From positions 1-64,000 of the forward strand of contig CAWDBS010000061.1 of the NCBI GenBank assembly GCA_963800415.1: a stretch of 64,000 nt of DNA. Reading direction: 5' to 3'. The first letter of the stretch is position 1. Each line of letters begins with the position of its first letter. Shown piece by piece: positions 17,448-26,016 of the stretch. The position numbers were made by a program, and so were the translations under genes. Source of the stretch: Palsa-504 sp963800415 (GTDB taxonomy: Bacteria; Actinomycetota; Actinomycetes; Streptosporangiales; Streptosporangiaceae). The notes under the pieces are model-generated. The model was not told the DNA's origin. It worked only from the letters and a program-made list of their open reading frames with translations, and did not search any database.

Positions 17448-19163
17448 TTACCAGGTGAAGTCTTCTTCCCAGAATTCGGTGCTGCCGCGAGCGGACTCCC
17501 GGGCGGACGCCTCCTGGCCGCGGAGCTCGACCCGGCGGATCTTGCCGGAGATCGTCTTGGGCAGCTCGGCGAACTCGAGCCGTCGGATCCGCTTGTAGGG
17601 CGCGACCCGCTCGCGGCAGAACGCCATGATCGACTGCGCCAGTTCGCCTGACGGCGAGCGGCCCGCCGCGAGCAGGATGTAGGCCTTCGGCACGGCCAGC
17701 CGGACCGGGTCCGGGGACGGTACCACGGCGGCTTCGGCCACCGCCTCGTGCTCGATCAGGACGCTCTCCAGCTCGAACGGTGAGATGCGGTAGTCCGAGG
17801 CCTTGAAGACGTCGTCGGTCCGGCCCACGTAGGTGATGTAGCCGTCGTCGTCCGAGCTGGCGACGTCGCCGGTGTGGTAGTAGCCCTCCCGCATGGCCGC
17901 CGCGTTCAAGGCTTCGTCGTCCAGGTAGCCGGTCATCAGGCCGAGCGGCCGCCGCGACAGGTCCAGGCAGATCTCCCCGTCCCGGGCCGGCTCGCCGGTC
18001 AGCGGGTCCACAAGCGTCACCTCGTACCCGGGCAGCGGCCGCCCCATGGACCCCGCCCGCACCACCTGACCAGGAGTATTACCCACCTGCGCGGTCGTCT
18101 CGGTCTGGCCGAACCCATCCCGGACGGTGATTCCCCAGGCCTTGCGCACCTGCTCGATCACCTCCGGGTTCAGCGGCTCGCCCGCGGCCACGCACTCGCG
18201 CAGCGCCGAGACGTCCGCCGCGGCCAGGTCGGCCTGGATGAGCATCCGCCACACCGTGGGCGGGGCGCAGAACGTGGTCACCCCGCAGCCGCCCAGCGCG
18301 GCCAGCAGCGAATCCGCCGAAAACCGCGGGTAGTTCAGAACCAGCACGGTCGCGCCCGCGTTCCACGGCGCGAACAGATTGCTCCAGGCGTGCTTGGCCC
18401 AGCCCGGCGAGGACAGGTTCAGGTGCACGTCGCCCGGCTGGATGCCGATCCAGTACATCGTGGACAGGTGTCCCACCGGGTAGCTGACCTGCGTGTGCGC
18501 GACGAGCTTGGGCAGGGCCGTGGTGCCCGAGGTGAAGTAGAGCAGCAGCGGGTCGCCGGCCCGGGTGACCCCCTCCGGGGTGAACTGCGCCGGGGCGGCG
18601 AACGCGTCGGCGTAGGCGTGCCATCCCGCCGCCGGCGGCTCCGCCGGACCCGCGGCGACCGCGATCCGGGTCCAGTCTCCCGGTAGCCCGGAGAACTTCG
18701 CCAGCTGCGAGGTGTCGGTGATCACGTGCCGGACCTGGCCCCGCGGGATCCGGTCCGCCAGGTCGGCCGCCTGCAGCAGCGTCGAGGCCGGGATGATCAC
18801 CACGCCGAGCTTCATCGCGGCCAGGATGATCTCCCACAGCGGTGCCACGTTGCCGAGCATCAGCAGCACCCGGTCACCGCGCCGGACGCCGAGGCCGCGC
18901 AGCCAGTTGGCGACCTGCCCGGACCGGGCAGAAAGCTCCGCGTAGGACAGGCTGGCATCAAACCCGTCGTCGGCGAGGATGCGCAGCGCGGGCCGGTCCG
19001 GGTGCTCGGCCGCGATCACGTCGAACCAGTCGAGCGCCCAGTTGAACTCGCTGAGTTCGGGCCAGGTGAACTCGCGCCGCGCGGACTCGTAGTCGTCCCG
19101 GTAGCGAAGCAGCAGGTCCCGCGCCGCGCGGAACACGGCCGTCGAAGAGGCAGAGTCGGTCAT
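17448..19163 (-). CDS. AMP-forming acyl-CoA synthetase (medium-chain-like)
   Basis: A 571-residue adenylate-forming enzyme that would activate a carboxylic acid as acyl-AMP and then acyl-CoA. The P-loop is LYFTSGTTALPKLVAHT, the A5-type motif DGFGQTETT, the hinge-region motif GYYHTGDVASSDDDGY, and the catalytic Lys lies in PKTISGKIRRVEL. The order and the LNLSSPGWAKHAWSN segment are closest to medium-chain (ACSM-like) synthetases. It is convergent with the nickel permease. Chain length and substrate are not determined by the sequence. Confidence 0.9.
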   Translation of the reverse strand: MTDSASSTAVFRAARDLLLRYRDDYESARREFTWPELSEFNWALDWFDVIAAEHPDRPALRILADDGFDASLSYAELSARSGQVANWLRGLGVRRGDRVLLMLGNVAPLWEIILAAMKLGVVIIPASTLLQAADLADRIPRGQVRHVITDTSQLAKFSGLPGDWTRIAVAAGPAEPPAAGWHAYADAFAAPAQFTPEGVTRAGDPLLLYFTSGTTALPKLVAHTQVSYPVGHLSTMYWIGIQPGDVHLNLSSPGWAKHAWSNLFAPWNAGATVLVLNYPRFSADSLLAALGGCGVTTFCAPPTVWRMLIQADLAAADVSALRECVAAGEPLNPEVIEQVRKAWGITVRDGFGQTETTAQVGNTPGQVVRAGSMGRPLPGYEVTLVDPLTGEPARDGEICLDLSRRPLGLMTGYLDDEALNAAAMREGYYHTGDVASSDDDGYITYVGRTDDVFKASDYRISPFELESVLIEHEAVAEAAVVPSPDPVRLAVPKAYILLAAGRSPSGELAQSIMAFCRERVAPYKRIRRLEFAELPKTISGKIRRVELRGQEASARESARGSTEFWEEDFTW

Positions 19164-19274
19164 TTGCCTATCGTGGCAGGTCCCACGCGAGTCAGGGAAG
19201 ACCGCGCAGACGAGGATGGCCCGGACCGAACTCCTCGGTGTCGAAATCCCTCGGTGTCGGCCGAAGGCGTCCCG

Positions 19275-19616
19275 CTAGCGCGCACTCGCGCACGTGATGC
19301 AGGTCCGTGCGGCCGGGCGGGCCGCCAGTCGTTCGGCCCCGATGGGCTGCCCGCACCGTTCGCACCCGCCGTACCGGCCCTCCGCCAGCCGCCGCAGCGC
19401 GGCGTCGACCGCCGCCATCTGCTCCCGCGCCGCCTCGAGCAGGGCGGCGGCGTGCTGGCGCTCGAACGCGAGCGTCGCGCCCTCCGGGTCGTGCTCGTCG
19501 TCGATCCCGGCCGAGCTGGCCGCCTCGGCCAGCCCGGCGAACTCCCGCTCCAGCGCGGCCACCCGCTGCCGGGCGCGGGCCTGCTCGGCCAGCAGGAGCT
19601 CGCGCGCGTTCGCCAT
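19275..19616 (-). CDS. DksA/TraR-family zinc-finger protein
   Basis: 113 residues: a helical coiled-coil N-terminus (EQARARQRVAALEREFAGLAE) and a C-terminal C4 zinc finger with CERCGQPIG followed by CITC. This is the layout of DksA/TraR proteins that bind RNA polymerase through the secondary channel. The Asp-rich tip seen in DksA is only partly present (GIDDEHDPEGA). Start ATG at 19616. Monocistronic. Confidence 0.88.
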   Translation of the reverse strand: MANARELLLAEQARARQRVAALEREFAGLAEAASSAGIDDEHDPEGATLAFERQHAAALLEAAREQMAAVDAALRRLAEGRYGGCERCGQPIGAERLAARPAARTCITCASAR

Positions 19617-19624
19617 GCCCTACC

Positions 19625-19815
19625 TTAACCACGTGGCGACCAACGGCGCGCCGGCTGACTCGGCCTGCCTTGGTCGGCTAACGCCTGGTCACGCAGGAGC
19701 ACGAGCCCGTGGTGCTCGGCGAAATCACCGAAACCGGCGGGGTCGAGCGCCACCAGCGGCACCTGATATCGCAGGCAGCAGGCGGCGATCCAGGTGTGGC
19801 TCGGAGGTCGAGACG
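19625..19815 (-). pseudogene. C-terminal remnant of a PIN-domain (VapC-like) toxin
   Basis: Reading the minus strand from 19815 gives SHTWIAACCLRYQVPLVALD and then GFGDFAEHHGLVLL, ending at a TAA at 19625. This is the usual end of VapC-type PIN ribonucleases (D/H-x-WIAA helix, P-L-V-A-L-D, D-F, GL). The N-terminal two thirds and any antitoxin are missing, and the reading frame is not continuous upstream. The Asp usually found before WIAA is replaced by His-Thr. Confidence 0.55.
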
Positions 19816-19989
19816 GAAACAGACGGCGACAGAGACGGCGAAGCGCGGGCTGCAGAGGGGCGGCCTTCAGGTGTCCTTCATGTTGCCCGGATAGCCTCTG
19901 CGCGCGATGAGAAAGATGAGAAACGAGCGGCGCGGCTCATAGGTTACCGAGAAGGTTCGTGCAGGGATTTCCGAGTGCGAGGCCGCAGA

Positions 19990-20382
19990 ATGAGATACAT
20001 GAGCAAAGCACGCCGAGACGACGGAATCCGCCAGGCCATCGCCGCCAGGGAACACGGCCGGAACAAGGTCCGGTCGACGACGACCACGGTCGCCATGGCC
20101 AGCGTGGTGACGGCCGGCGCGCTTGCCCTGGTCCTGCCAGGATCGACGCACAAGACCACGTCCAGTGGATCCGGCTCCGCCTCGACGGGCTCGTCGAACT
20201 CGTCCTCGGCCAGCTCAGGCTCCGGTTCGTCCGGCTCAAGCTCAGGCTCCACCGGCTCTAGCAACAACGGCTCCAGCTCCACGAACTCAGGCTCGTCCAG
20301 CTCGAACTCCGGCGGCCTCGGCTCCGGCTCCTCGCCCAGCTCGAGTTTCGGCGGCAGCCAGGCCACCTCCGGCGGGTCGTGA
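19990..20382 (+). CDS. Ser/Gly-rich membrane-anchored protein, apparently a truncated FMN-binding-domain partner of ApbE
   Basis: 130 residues: basic N-terminus, one membrane helix (VAMASVVTAGALALVLPG, about 34-51), then about 75 residues made almost only of Ser, Gly, Asn and Thr. In actinobacterial ApbE clusters the first gene usually encodes the same layout followed by an FMN-binding domain whose Thr receives FMN from ApbE. Here the stop comes right after the linker and overlaps the apbE start. The missing domain may reflect a deletion, or this may be a related protein with another role. Confidence 0.65.
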   Translation: MRYMSKARRDDGIRQAIAAREHGRNKVRSTTTTVAMASVVTAGALALVLPGSTHKTTSSGSGSASTGSSNSSSASSGSGSSGSSSGSTGSSNNGSSSTNSGSSSSNSGGLGSGSSPSSSFGGSQATSGGS

Positions 20383-21440
20383 TGCCGCGCCCCGCCGGGG
20401 ACACAGCGACGACTGCGACGGACGACACCGCGATAGACGCAGGGGACACCGCGACAGACGCCGCGGGTACCGCCCCGGCTGCCGACAGCGCGTCGGCCAG
20501 CTGGCGCGCCCTCGGCACGCTGGTCCAGCTGGTGGTGACCGACCCGGACGCGCTGGCCGAGGCCCGGCGCCTGCTCACCCGGGACCTCGCCGAGGTGGAC
20601 GCGGCCTGCAGCCGGTTCCGCGCCGACTCGGAGATCTGTGCCCTCGAAGGCGGTCGCACCGCCAAAATCAGCCCGCTGCTGGCCGAGGCCATCGCGGTGG
20701 CGCTGCGGGCGGCCCGGCTGACCGACGGCGACGTGGACCCGACGGTAGGCGCGGCCATGTCCGCGGTAGGATACGATCGTGATTTCGAACAGGTTCCAGC
20801 CAAAGGCCCGTCGCTCGCGCTCACGGTCAGGACGGTGCCCGGCTGGCGCGAGGTCCACCTGGACGGCCAGTCCCTGACCATGCCCGCCGGGATCCGGCTC
20901 GACCTGGGGGCGACCGCGAAGGCGTGGGCCGCGGACCGGTCCGCGGCGCGGATCGCGGCGCAAACCGGCTCCGGCGTGCTGGTCAGCCTGGGCGGCGACA
21001 TCGCGGTGGCGGGCTCGCCGCCGGACGGCGGCTGGCGGATCCGGGTGCAGGACGTGACCGGCGCGCCCGAGGAGCCGGTGGCCGGCCCGTACGCCCTGGT
21101 CGCCATCCGCGACGGCGGCCTGGCCACCTCGAGCACCGCCGCGCGCCGCTGGCAGCGGGGCGGCGACGTGCTACACCACATCCTCGACCCGCGCACTGGC
21201 CTGCCCGCCGAGCCTGTCTGGCGTACCGTCTCGGTCGCGGCGGGGACCTGCGCCGACGCCAACGCGGCGAGCACCGCCGCGGTCATCCGCGGCCGCCGGG
21301 CCCTGGGCTGGCTGGCGCAGCTCGCCCTGCCGGCCCGGCTGGTCGACGCGACCGGCGCGGTGTTCACCGTGGCCGGCTGGCCGGATGAGCCAGAGACAGC
21401 CGAGCCCCACCCCGGCGAATCAGAAACAACACAGAAGTAA
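20379..21440 (+). CDS. apbE: FAD:protein FMN transferase (ApbE)
   Basis: ApbE covalently attaches FMN from FAD to Thr/Ser of extracytoplasmic target proteins. About 352 residues with the family core: LGTLVQLVVTD, DLGATAKAWAADR, VSLGGDIAVAG and the metal-binding HHILDPRTGLP. No clear lipobox or signal peptide is seen, as in several actinobacterial ApbE proteins. The GTG (or ATG at 20382) overlaps the stop of the Ser/Gly-rich gene. It leads a redox cluster with a membrane heme protein, a NuoF-like flavoprotein and a ferredoxin. Its usual FMN-binding-domain substrate is not intact in this window. Confidence 0.9.
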   Translation: MMPRPAGDTATTATDDTAIDAGDTATDAAGTAPAADSASASWRALGTLVQLVVTDPDALAEARRLLTRDLAEVDAACSRFRADSEICALEGGRTAKISPLLAEAIAVALRAARLTDGDVDPTVGAAMSAVGYDRDFEQVPAKGPSLALTVRTVPGWREVHLDGQSLTMPAGIRLDLGATAKAWAADRSAARIAAQTGSGVLVSLGGDIAVAGSPPDGGWRIRVQDVTGAPEEPVAGPYALVAIRDGGLATSSTAARRWQRGGDVLHHILDPRTGLPAEPVWRTVSVAAGTCADANAASTAAVIRGRRALGWLAQLALPARLVDATGAVFTVAGWPDEPETAEPHPGESETTQK

Positions 21441-21522
21441 TGTGCAGGCTCCGCATATCGCGGTAGCCGAGGATAGATGACGTGAACAAGCGAATGAACA
21501 TGAGCACACGAGGACGGCAGGG

Positions 21523-22149
21523 ATGAGCAGCAGCACCGCCTTCTGGTACGCCAGCCGTGCCACCGGGATCGTCGCGCTGTTGCTGCTGACGGCCGTCCTG
21601 GTGCTCGGCATCCTGGTCAACCGGCAGGGCCGGCTGCCGGGCCTGCCGAGGTTCGCGGTGACGAGCCTGCACCGGAACCTGTCCCTGCTGTCGGTGGCGT
21701 TCATCGCCGTGCACGTGCTGACGGCGGTGCTCGACACCTTCGTCAGCATCCCGCTGGCCGCCGGGGTCGTCCCGTTCGCCTCGGGCTACGAGCGGCTGTG
21801 GCTGGGCCTGGGCGCGATCTCGCTGGACCTGATGCTCGCGATGATCGTCACCAGCCTGCTCCGCGGCTACCTCAATCGCGTGCTGTGGCGGGCCATCCAC
21901 CTGCTCGCCTACCTGAGCTGGCCGATCGCGTTCGCGCACGGCATCGGCTCGAGCAAGGACCTGCAGCAGGGCTGGATGCTCGACATGGCGGTCGCCTGCG
22001 CGGTGATCGTCGGTGCGGCGGTAATCTGGCGGCTGGCTCACGCGGCCCGGCAGGTGCCCAGGGCCGGACGGGTCGCCGCGATCTTCGCCCAGCACACGGC
22101 GTCGGCGGCCAGGACGGCTCGCCGGGACCGCCAGGCGGTGTCGCGATGA
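21523..22149 (+). CDS. Ferric-reductase-like transmembrane heme protein
   Basis: 208 residues, about six membrane helices. Paired His residues in two helices (SLHRNLSLLSVAFIAVHVL and WRAIHLLAYLSWPIAFAHG) are placed as bis-His ligands for two b hemes, as in the YedZ/ferric reductase transmembrane family. There is no attached FAD/NAD domain, so it must receive electrons from another protein, probably the NuoF-like flavoprotein and ferredoxin encoded next. The stop overlaps the next ATG by 4 bp. Confidence 0.85.
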   Translation: MSSSTAFWYASRATGIVALLLLTAVLVLGILVNRQGRLPGLPRFAVTSLHRNLSLLSVAFIAVHVLTAVLDTFVSIPLAAGVVPFASGYERLWLGLGAISLDLMLAMIVTSLLRGYLNRVLWRAIHLLAYLSWPIAFAHGIGSSKDLQQGWMLDMAVACAVIVGAAVIWRLAHAARQVPRAGRVAAIFAQHTASAARTARRDRQAVSR

Positions 22150-23468
22150 CCACCGCCCTCAACCAGCCGACACCGCACCAGCCAGCACCGCACGAATCGG
22201 CGGCAGGCGGGGCAGCCCGGCAGGCTGCCGGGCTGCCCCGCCTGCTGCCGGCCACGCCGGAGGACCTGCGCGGCCACCTGGCCAGGTACGGCCCCGCGCC
22301 GTACCGGGGCCGCCCCGGCGTGCTGATCGGTGAGCTCGAGTCGTCCGGCCTGACCGGCCGGGGCGGCGCGGCCTTCCCGGTGTACCGGAAGCTGGCCGTG
22401 GTGGCCCGCGGCCGCGGCGTCCGGAAGGTGATCGTCGCCAACGGCGCGGAGAGCGAGCCGGCTAGCCGCAAGGACGAACTGCTGCTGCGGATCGCGCCGA
22501 ACCTCGTGCTCGACGGCCTGCAGCTGGCCGCCGAGGCGATCGGCGCCACCGAGGCGCACCTGTACCTGCACTCCGCGCCCGGCCCGGAGATCCTGCGGGC
22601 GCTGGCCGAACGGGCCGACCGGGGCCTGGACGGGCTCGGCGTCACGATCACGCAAGCCCCGCCGCGTTTCCTGGCGGGCCAGGAAACGGCGCTGGTGAAC
22701 CGGCTGGGCGGCGGCCCCGCGCTGCCGACGTTCCAGCCGCCGCGGGTCAGCGAGCGCGGCCTGGACGGGGCGCCGACCCTGGTGCAGAACGTCGAGACGC
22801 TGGCCCACGTGGCGCTCATCGCGCGGTACGGCCCGCGCTGGTTCCGCGCGGTCGGCACCGACGCGGAACCCGGCAGCATGCTCACCACCGTGTACCGGCC
22901 GGACGCCAGGACCCAGGTGTTCGAGGCGGAGATCGGCGCGCCGCTGCGCGGCCTGCTCAGCGACCGCGCCGACGTCCAGGCCTGGCTGGTCGGCGGCTAT
23001 CACGGCACCTGGCTGCCGCTGCCGGACGCGGCCGGGATCACCCTGGACAACCAGTCGCTGCGCCGGTTCGGCGCCGCGGCGGGCGCCGGCGTGCTGGCGG
23101 CGCTGCCGTCCGACCGGTGCGGCCTGACCGAGGTGGCGCGGGTGACCGGCTACCTGGCCGCCGAGTCGGCCGGCCAGTGCGGTCCGTGCCTGAACGGGCT
23201 GCCGCGCATCGCGGCCGGGCTCGCCGAGCTGGCGGGCGCCGGGCACCGCAAGCAGACCCGCGCCGACGTCGAGCGGTGGGCCGGCCTGGTGACCGGCCGC
23301 GGCGCCTGCAATCACCCGGACGGCACGGTGCGGTTCGTCCGCAGCGCCCTGACGGTGTTCGCGCCCGAGATCGCGCGGCATGCCCGGGGCCAGTGCTCGG
23401 CCACCAACCGCAGGCCGTTCCTGCCGCTGCCCGACGGCATTCCCACCAGCGAAGACGACTGGACCTGA
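22146..23468 (+). CDS. NuoF-like (complex I 51-kDa-type) flavoprotein
   Basis: 440 residues with the NuoF fold: the FMN/NADH-binding region GRGGAAFPVYRKL and VIVANGAESEPASRKDE, an SLBB-like middle region, and a C-terminal cluster region. The usual C-x2-C-x2-C is reduced to CGPCLNG, with a later Cys in GACNHPDG, so the N3-type 4Fe-4S cluster may be absent or altered. No other complex I subunits are present. It is translationally coupled to the membrane heme gene and likely oxidises NAD(P)H for that module. An N-terminal Pro/Ala-rich tail of about 40 residues is extra. Confidence 0.85.
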   Translation: MTTALNQPTPHQPAPHESAAGGAARQAAGLPRLLPATPEDLRGHLARYGPAPYRGRPGVLIGELESSGLTGRGGAAFPVYRKLAVVARGRGVRKVIVANGAESEPASRKDELLLRIAPNLVLDGLQLAAEAIGATEAHLYLHSAPGPEILRALAERADRGLDGLGVTITQAPPRFLAGQETALVNRLGGGPALPTFQPPRVSERGLDGAPTLVQNVETLAHVALIARYGPRWFRAVGTDAEPGSMLTTVYRPDARTQVFEAEIGAPLRGLLSDRADVQAWLVGGYHGTWLPLPDAAGITLDNQSLRRFGAAAGAGVLAALPSDRCGLTEVARVTGYLAAESAGQCGPCLNGLPRIAAGLAELAGAGHRKQTRADVERWAGLVTGRGACNHPDGTVRFVRSALTVFAPEIARHARGQCSATNRRPFLPLPDGIPTSEDDWT

Positions 23469-23470
23469 CC

Positions 23471-23707
23471 ATGGCACAGACCTTTAATGCCCAGACCCTG
23501 CGGGTGAACCCGATCAACTGCACCGGGCACGGCGTGTGCGCCGAGCTCTTGCCCGAGCTCATCTCGGTGGACGAGTGGGGCTACCCCATCGTGGACCCGC
23601 GGCCGGTGCCCCCGGCCCTGGACCGCGAGGCGCGCCGCGCCGTAGCCGCCTGCCCCACCCTCGCCCTCAAGCTGGCGCGGACGCAAACGCCCGCCCGTTC
23701 GGGTTAG
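23471..23707 (+). CDS. Single-cluster ferredoxin
   Basis: 78 residues with C-x5-C (NCTGHGVCAELLPEL) and a later Cys-Pro (AACPTLAL). Three Cys with His/Gly between them is the pattern of actinobacterial [3Fe-4S] ferredoxins. It begins two bases after the NuoF-like stop and probably carries electrons between that flavoprotein and the membrane heme protein. The 3' end meets the convergent pirin gene (4-bp overlap). Confidence 0.87.
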   Translation: MAQTFNAQTLRVNPINCTGHGVCAELLPELISVDEWGYPIVDPRPVPPALDREARRAVAACPTLALKLARTQTPARSG

Positions 23708-24672
23708 AGAACGTCGTGACCCGGGTGCGGCTCCACGGGAACCGCGGGGATCGAGCCCAAGCGGCCGGCCTGGTAGTCCTCGAAGGCCTGGACGAGCTCG
23801 GCCCGGGTGTTCATGACGAACGGGCCGTACGCGGCGACGGGCTCCCTGATCGGCTCGCCGCCGAGCAGCAGGATGTCCATGTCGTGCGTGGGGTTCGCCG
23901 CGAAGGTGATCGCGTCGCCGGCCCCGAACACGGCCAGCTGGCCCATCCGCACAGGCCGCTTTTCCGCTCCGACGGTCCCGCTGCCGGCCAGCACGTACCC
24001 GAGCGAGTTGAAGTCCGCCGGCCACGGCAGCCGCACCTGCGCGCCGGCCGAGACGGTGGCGTGCACCAGGGCGATCGGCGTGTGCGTGATCCCCGGGCCG
24101 TCATGCCCCGCGAACGACCCGGCGATGACGCGCAGCAGCGCCCCGCCGTCCGCTGAGGACAGCAGCGCGACCTGCCCGGCCCGGATGTCCTGATAGCGCG
24201 GTGGCGTCATCTTCAGCCGGGACGGCAGGTTCACCCACAACTGGAAGCCGTGGAACAGCCCGCCGCTGACCACCAGTTCCTCCGGCGGCGCCTCGATGTG
24301 CAGGATGCCGCCGCCGGCGGTCATCCACTGGGTGTCGCCGTTGGTGATCAGCCCGCCGCCGCCGTTGGAGTCCTGGTGCCGGAACGTGCCGTCGATGATG
24401 TAGGTGACGGTCTCGAACCCGCGGTGCGGGTGCCACGCGGTGCCCTTGGGCTCACCGGGGCCGTAGTCCACCTCGCCCATCTGGTCCATGTGCACGAACG
24501 GGTCGAGCCGCGTCAGGTCCACCCCGGCGAAGGCACGCCGGACCGGGAACCCCTCGCCCTCGTAGCCGGACGGCGCGGTGGTGACCGACGTGACCTTCCG
24601 CTCGGCTTGCGCCAGGCCGGGCTCCGGGACCCGCGGCAGTACGAGAATGTCGTCAACGGTGATCGCTGGCAT
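23704..24672 (-). CDS. Pirin-family protein
   Basis: 322-residue bicupin. The metal site in the N-terminal cupin is HPHRGFETVTY plus the His and Glu of GILHIEAP, where HSEMP is more common. The C-terminal cupin is degenerate, as usual. Pirins act as quercetinases or as redox-responsive regulators; neither can be chosen here. The ATG has a near-perfect AAGGAGGT ribosome binding site, suggesting high expression. Divergent from the PurM gene. Confidence 0.92.
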   Translation of the reverse strand: MPAITVDDILVLPRVPEPGLAQAERKVTSVTTAPSGYEGEGFPVRRAFAGVDLTRLDPFVHMDQMGEVDYGPGEPKGTAWHPHRGFETVTYIIDGTFRHQDSNGGGGLITNGDTQWMTAGGGILHIEAPPEELVVSGGLFHGFQLWVNLPSRLKMTPPRYQDIRAGQVALLSSADGGALLRVIAGSFAGHDGPGITHTPIALVHATVSAGAQVRLPWPADFNSLGYVLAGSGTVGAEKRPVRMGQLAVFGAGDAITFAANPTHDMDILLLGGEPIREPVAAYGPFVMNTRAELVQAFEDYQAGRLGSIPAVPVEPHPGHDVL

Positions 24673-24710
24673 GGTCTACCTCCTTGAGCTAGTGCCAGCA
24701 TAACGATGCT

Positions 24711-24743
24711 TGAAAGATCAAATATTCCGAACGGCCGTGGTGC
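24711..24743 (+). repeat. Short repeated element, copy A
   Basis: TGAAAGATCAAAT is followed by CCGAACGGCCGTGGTGC in the pirin/purM intergenic region. A very similar arrangement occurs at 46769-46800 and the second half also at 44048-44068 on the opposite strand. Function unknown; it could be a binding site or a small dispersed repeat. Confidence 0.4.
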
Positions 24744-24820
24744 CTGCCCCGGCTCCCCTGCTCGTCACCATCGGCTCGTCATCGTGGGCCCTTCCGATGT
24801 GTTCTGTACTATGGGCCGGC

Positions 24821-26014
24821 ATGGATCCCTACGCGAGCGCGGGCGTGGACGAGGAGCGCGAGCAGGACGCCTTCGCCCGGGCGATGCGTCCCTGGCTGGC
24901 CCGGACCAAGGTCCGCTCCCCGATGGTGACCAGCATCACCGGCCTGGCCAGCGGGTACTTCGCCACCCTGATGCACATCCCGCCCGGGCCGCCGCTCGCG
25001 CTGACCACCGACGGGGTCGGCACCAAGATCCTGCTGGCCCGGCAGGCCAACCGGTGGGAGCCGGTCGGGATCGACTGCGTGGCCAACAACGTCAACGACG
25101 TGATCTGCGTCGGGGCGGTGCCGCTCGCGCTGCTCGATTACCTGGCCACCGACCGGATCGAGGAGGACGTCCTGGAAGCGGTCGCCCGCGGCCTGTACCA
25201 GGGCGCCGCCGACGCCGGGATCGCCATCCCCGGCGGCGAGATCGCCCAGATCGGCGCCATGCTGGCGCCGGCCGCGGGCGGCCCGCCCATGCTGGACCTG
25301 GTCGGCACCGCGATCGGGGCGGTGCCCCCGGGCCGCACTCCGGTGGACGGGTCGCAAGTCCGCGCGGGCGACGTCATCGTGACTCTGCCCAGCTCGGGCC
25401 TGCACAGCAACGGCTACTCGCTGGCCCGCCGGGCGCTGGCCTCGCTCTCACTGGACAGCGAGGTGCCCGGCACCGGCCAGCGCCTCGTCGACGCGCTGCT
25501 CGCGCCGACCCGGATCTACGTGCGCGCCGCCGAGGCACTGTGGGAGGCCGGGGTATCGCCGCGGGGCCTGGCGCACATCTCCGGCGGCGGCCTGCTCAAC
25601 CTGGCCCGCCTGGCCGCCGACGTGTCGTATACCCTCGACGCGCTGCCGCCCCCGCCGCCCGTCTTCGCGCTGATCGCCGAGGCGGGCGGCATCCCGCCGG
25701 AGACGATGTACGCCACCTTCAACATGGGCACCGGCTTCTGCGTGGTCGTCTCGCCCGCCGAGGCGCCGGCCGCGGTCGACGCGCTGAAGAGCGCGGGCGA
25801 GGAGCCCGTCATGGCAGGCTCGGTCACGGCGCGCCCCGGCCGGTATGTCTCGATCCCGTCCGCGGGACTCCTGGGCCGCGGCGATCTGTTTTTCCCCCGG
25901 GGGGACGACCCCCCCGGTGACCCCCGCGCTGTCCTTCCCGGGGGGACCCATCCCCCCGGACCCCCCTTGGGAGGGGCTGCCCGCCCCCCCGTCCCCCCCG
26001 GGGATACCGTCTAG
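24821..26014 (+). CDS. purM: PurM-like phosphoribosylformylglycinamidine cyclo-ligase with a low-complexity tail
   Basis: Belongs to the AIR synthetase family, which makes aminoimidazole ribotide in purine synthesis. Seen: YASAGVDEE at the start, ALTTDGVGTKILLA, the metal/substrate motif DCVANNVNDVICVGA, the GGEIAQIG segment, and LPSSGLHSNGYSLAR. These are the normal PurM landmarks. After GLLGRGDLFFPR (about residue 353) the frame continues for some 45 Pro/Gly-rich residues encoded by long C and G runs. That tail is foreign to the family and may be a slippage or frameshift artefact. ATG 24821 is preferred over an upstream in-frame ATG. Confidence 0.82.
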   Translation: MDPYASAGVDEEREQDAFARAMRPWLARTKVRSPMVTSITGLASGYFATLMHIPPGPPLALTTDGVGTKILLARQANRWEPVGIDCVANNVNDVICVGAVPLALLDYLATDRIEEDVLEAVARGLYQGAADAGIAIPGGEIAQIGAMLAPAAGGPPMLDLVGTAIGAVPPGRTPVDGSQVRAGDVIVTLPSSGLHSNGYSLARRALASLSLDSEVPGTGQRLVDALLAPTRIYVRAAEALWEAGVSPRGLAHISGGGLLNLARLAADVSYTLDALPPPPPVFALIAEAGGIPPETMYATFNMGTGFCVVVSPAEAPAAVDALKSAGEEPVMAGSVTARPGRYVSIPSAGLLGRGDLFFPRGDDPPGDPRAVLPGGTHPPGPPLGGAARPPVPPGDTV

Positions 26015-26016
26015 AC

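Noticed and set aside
20160..20376. Ser/Gly-coding tract considered as a tandem repeat array or CRISPR-like structure
   Set aside because: Units vary in length and sequence and encode a normal low-complexity linker; no constant repeats or spacers.
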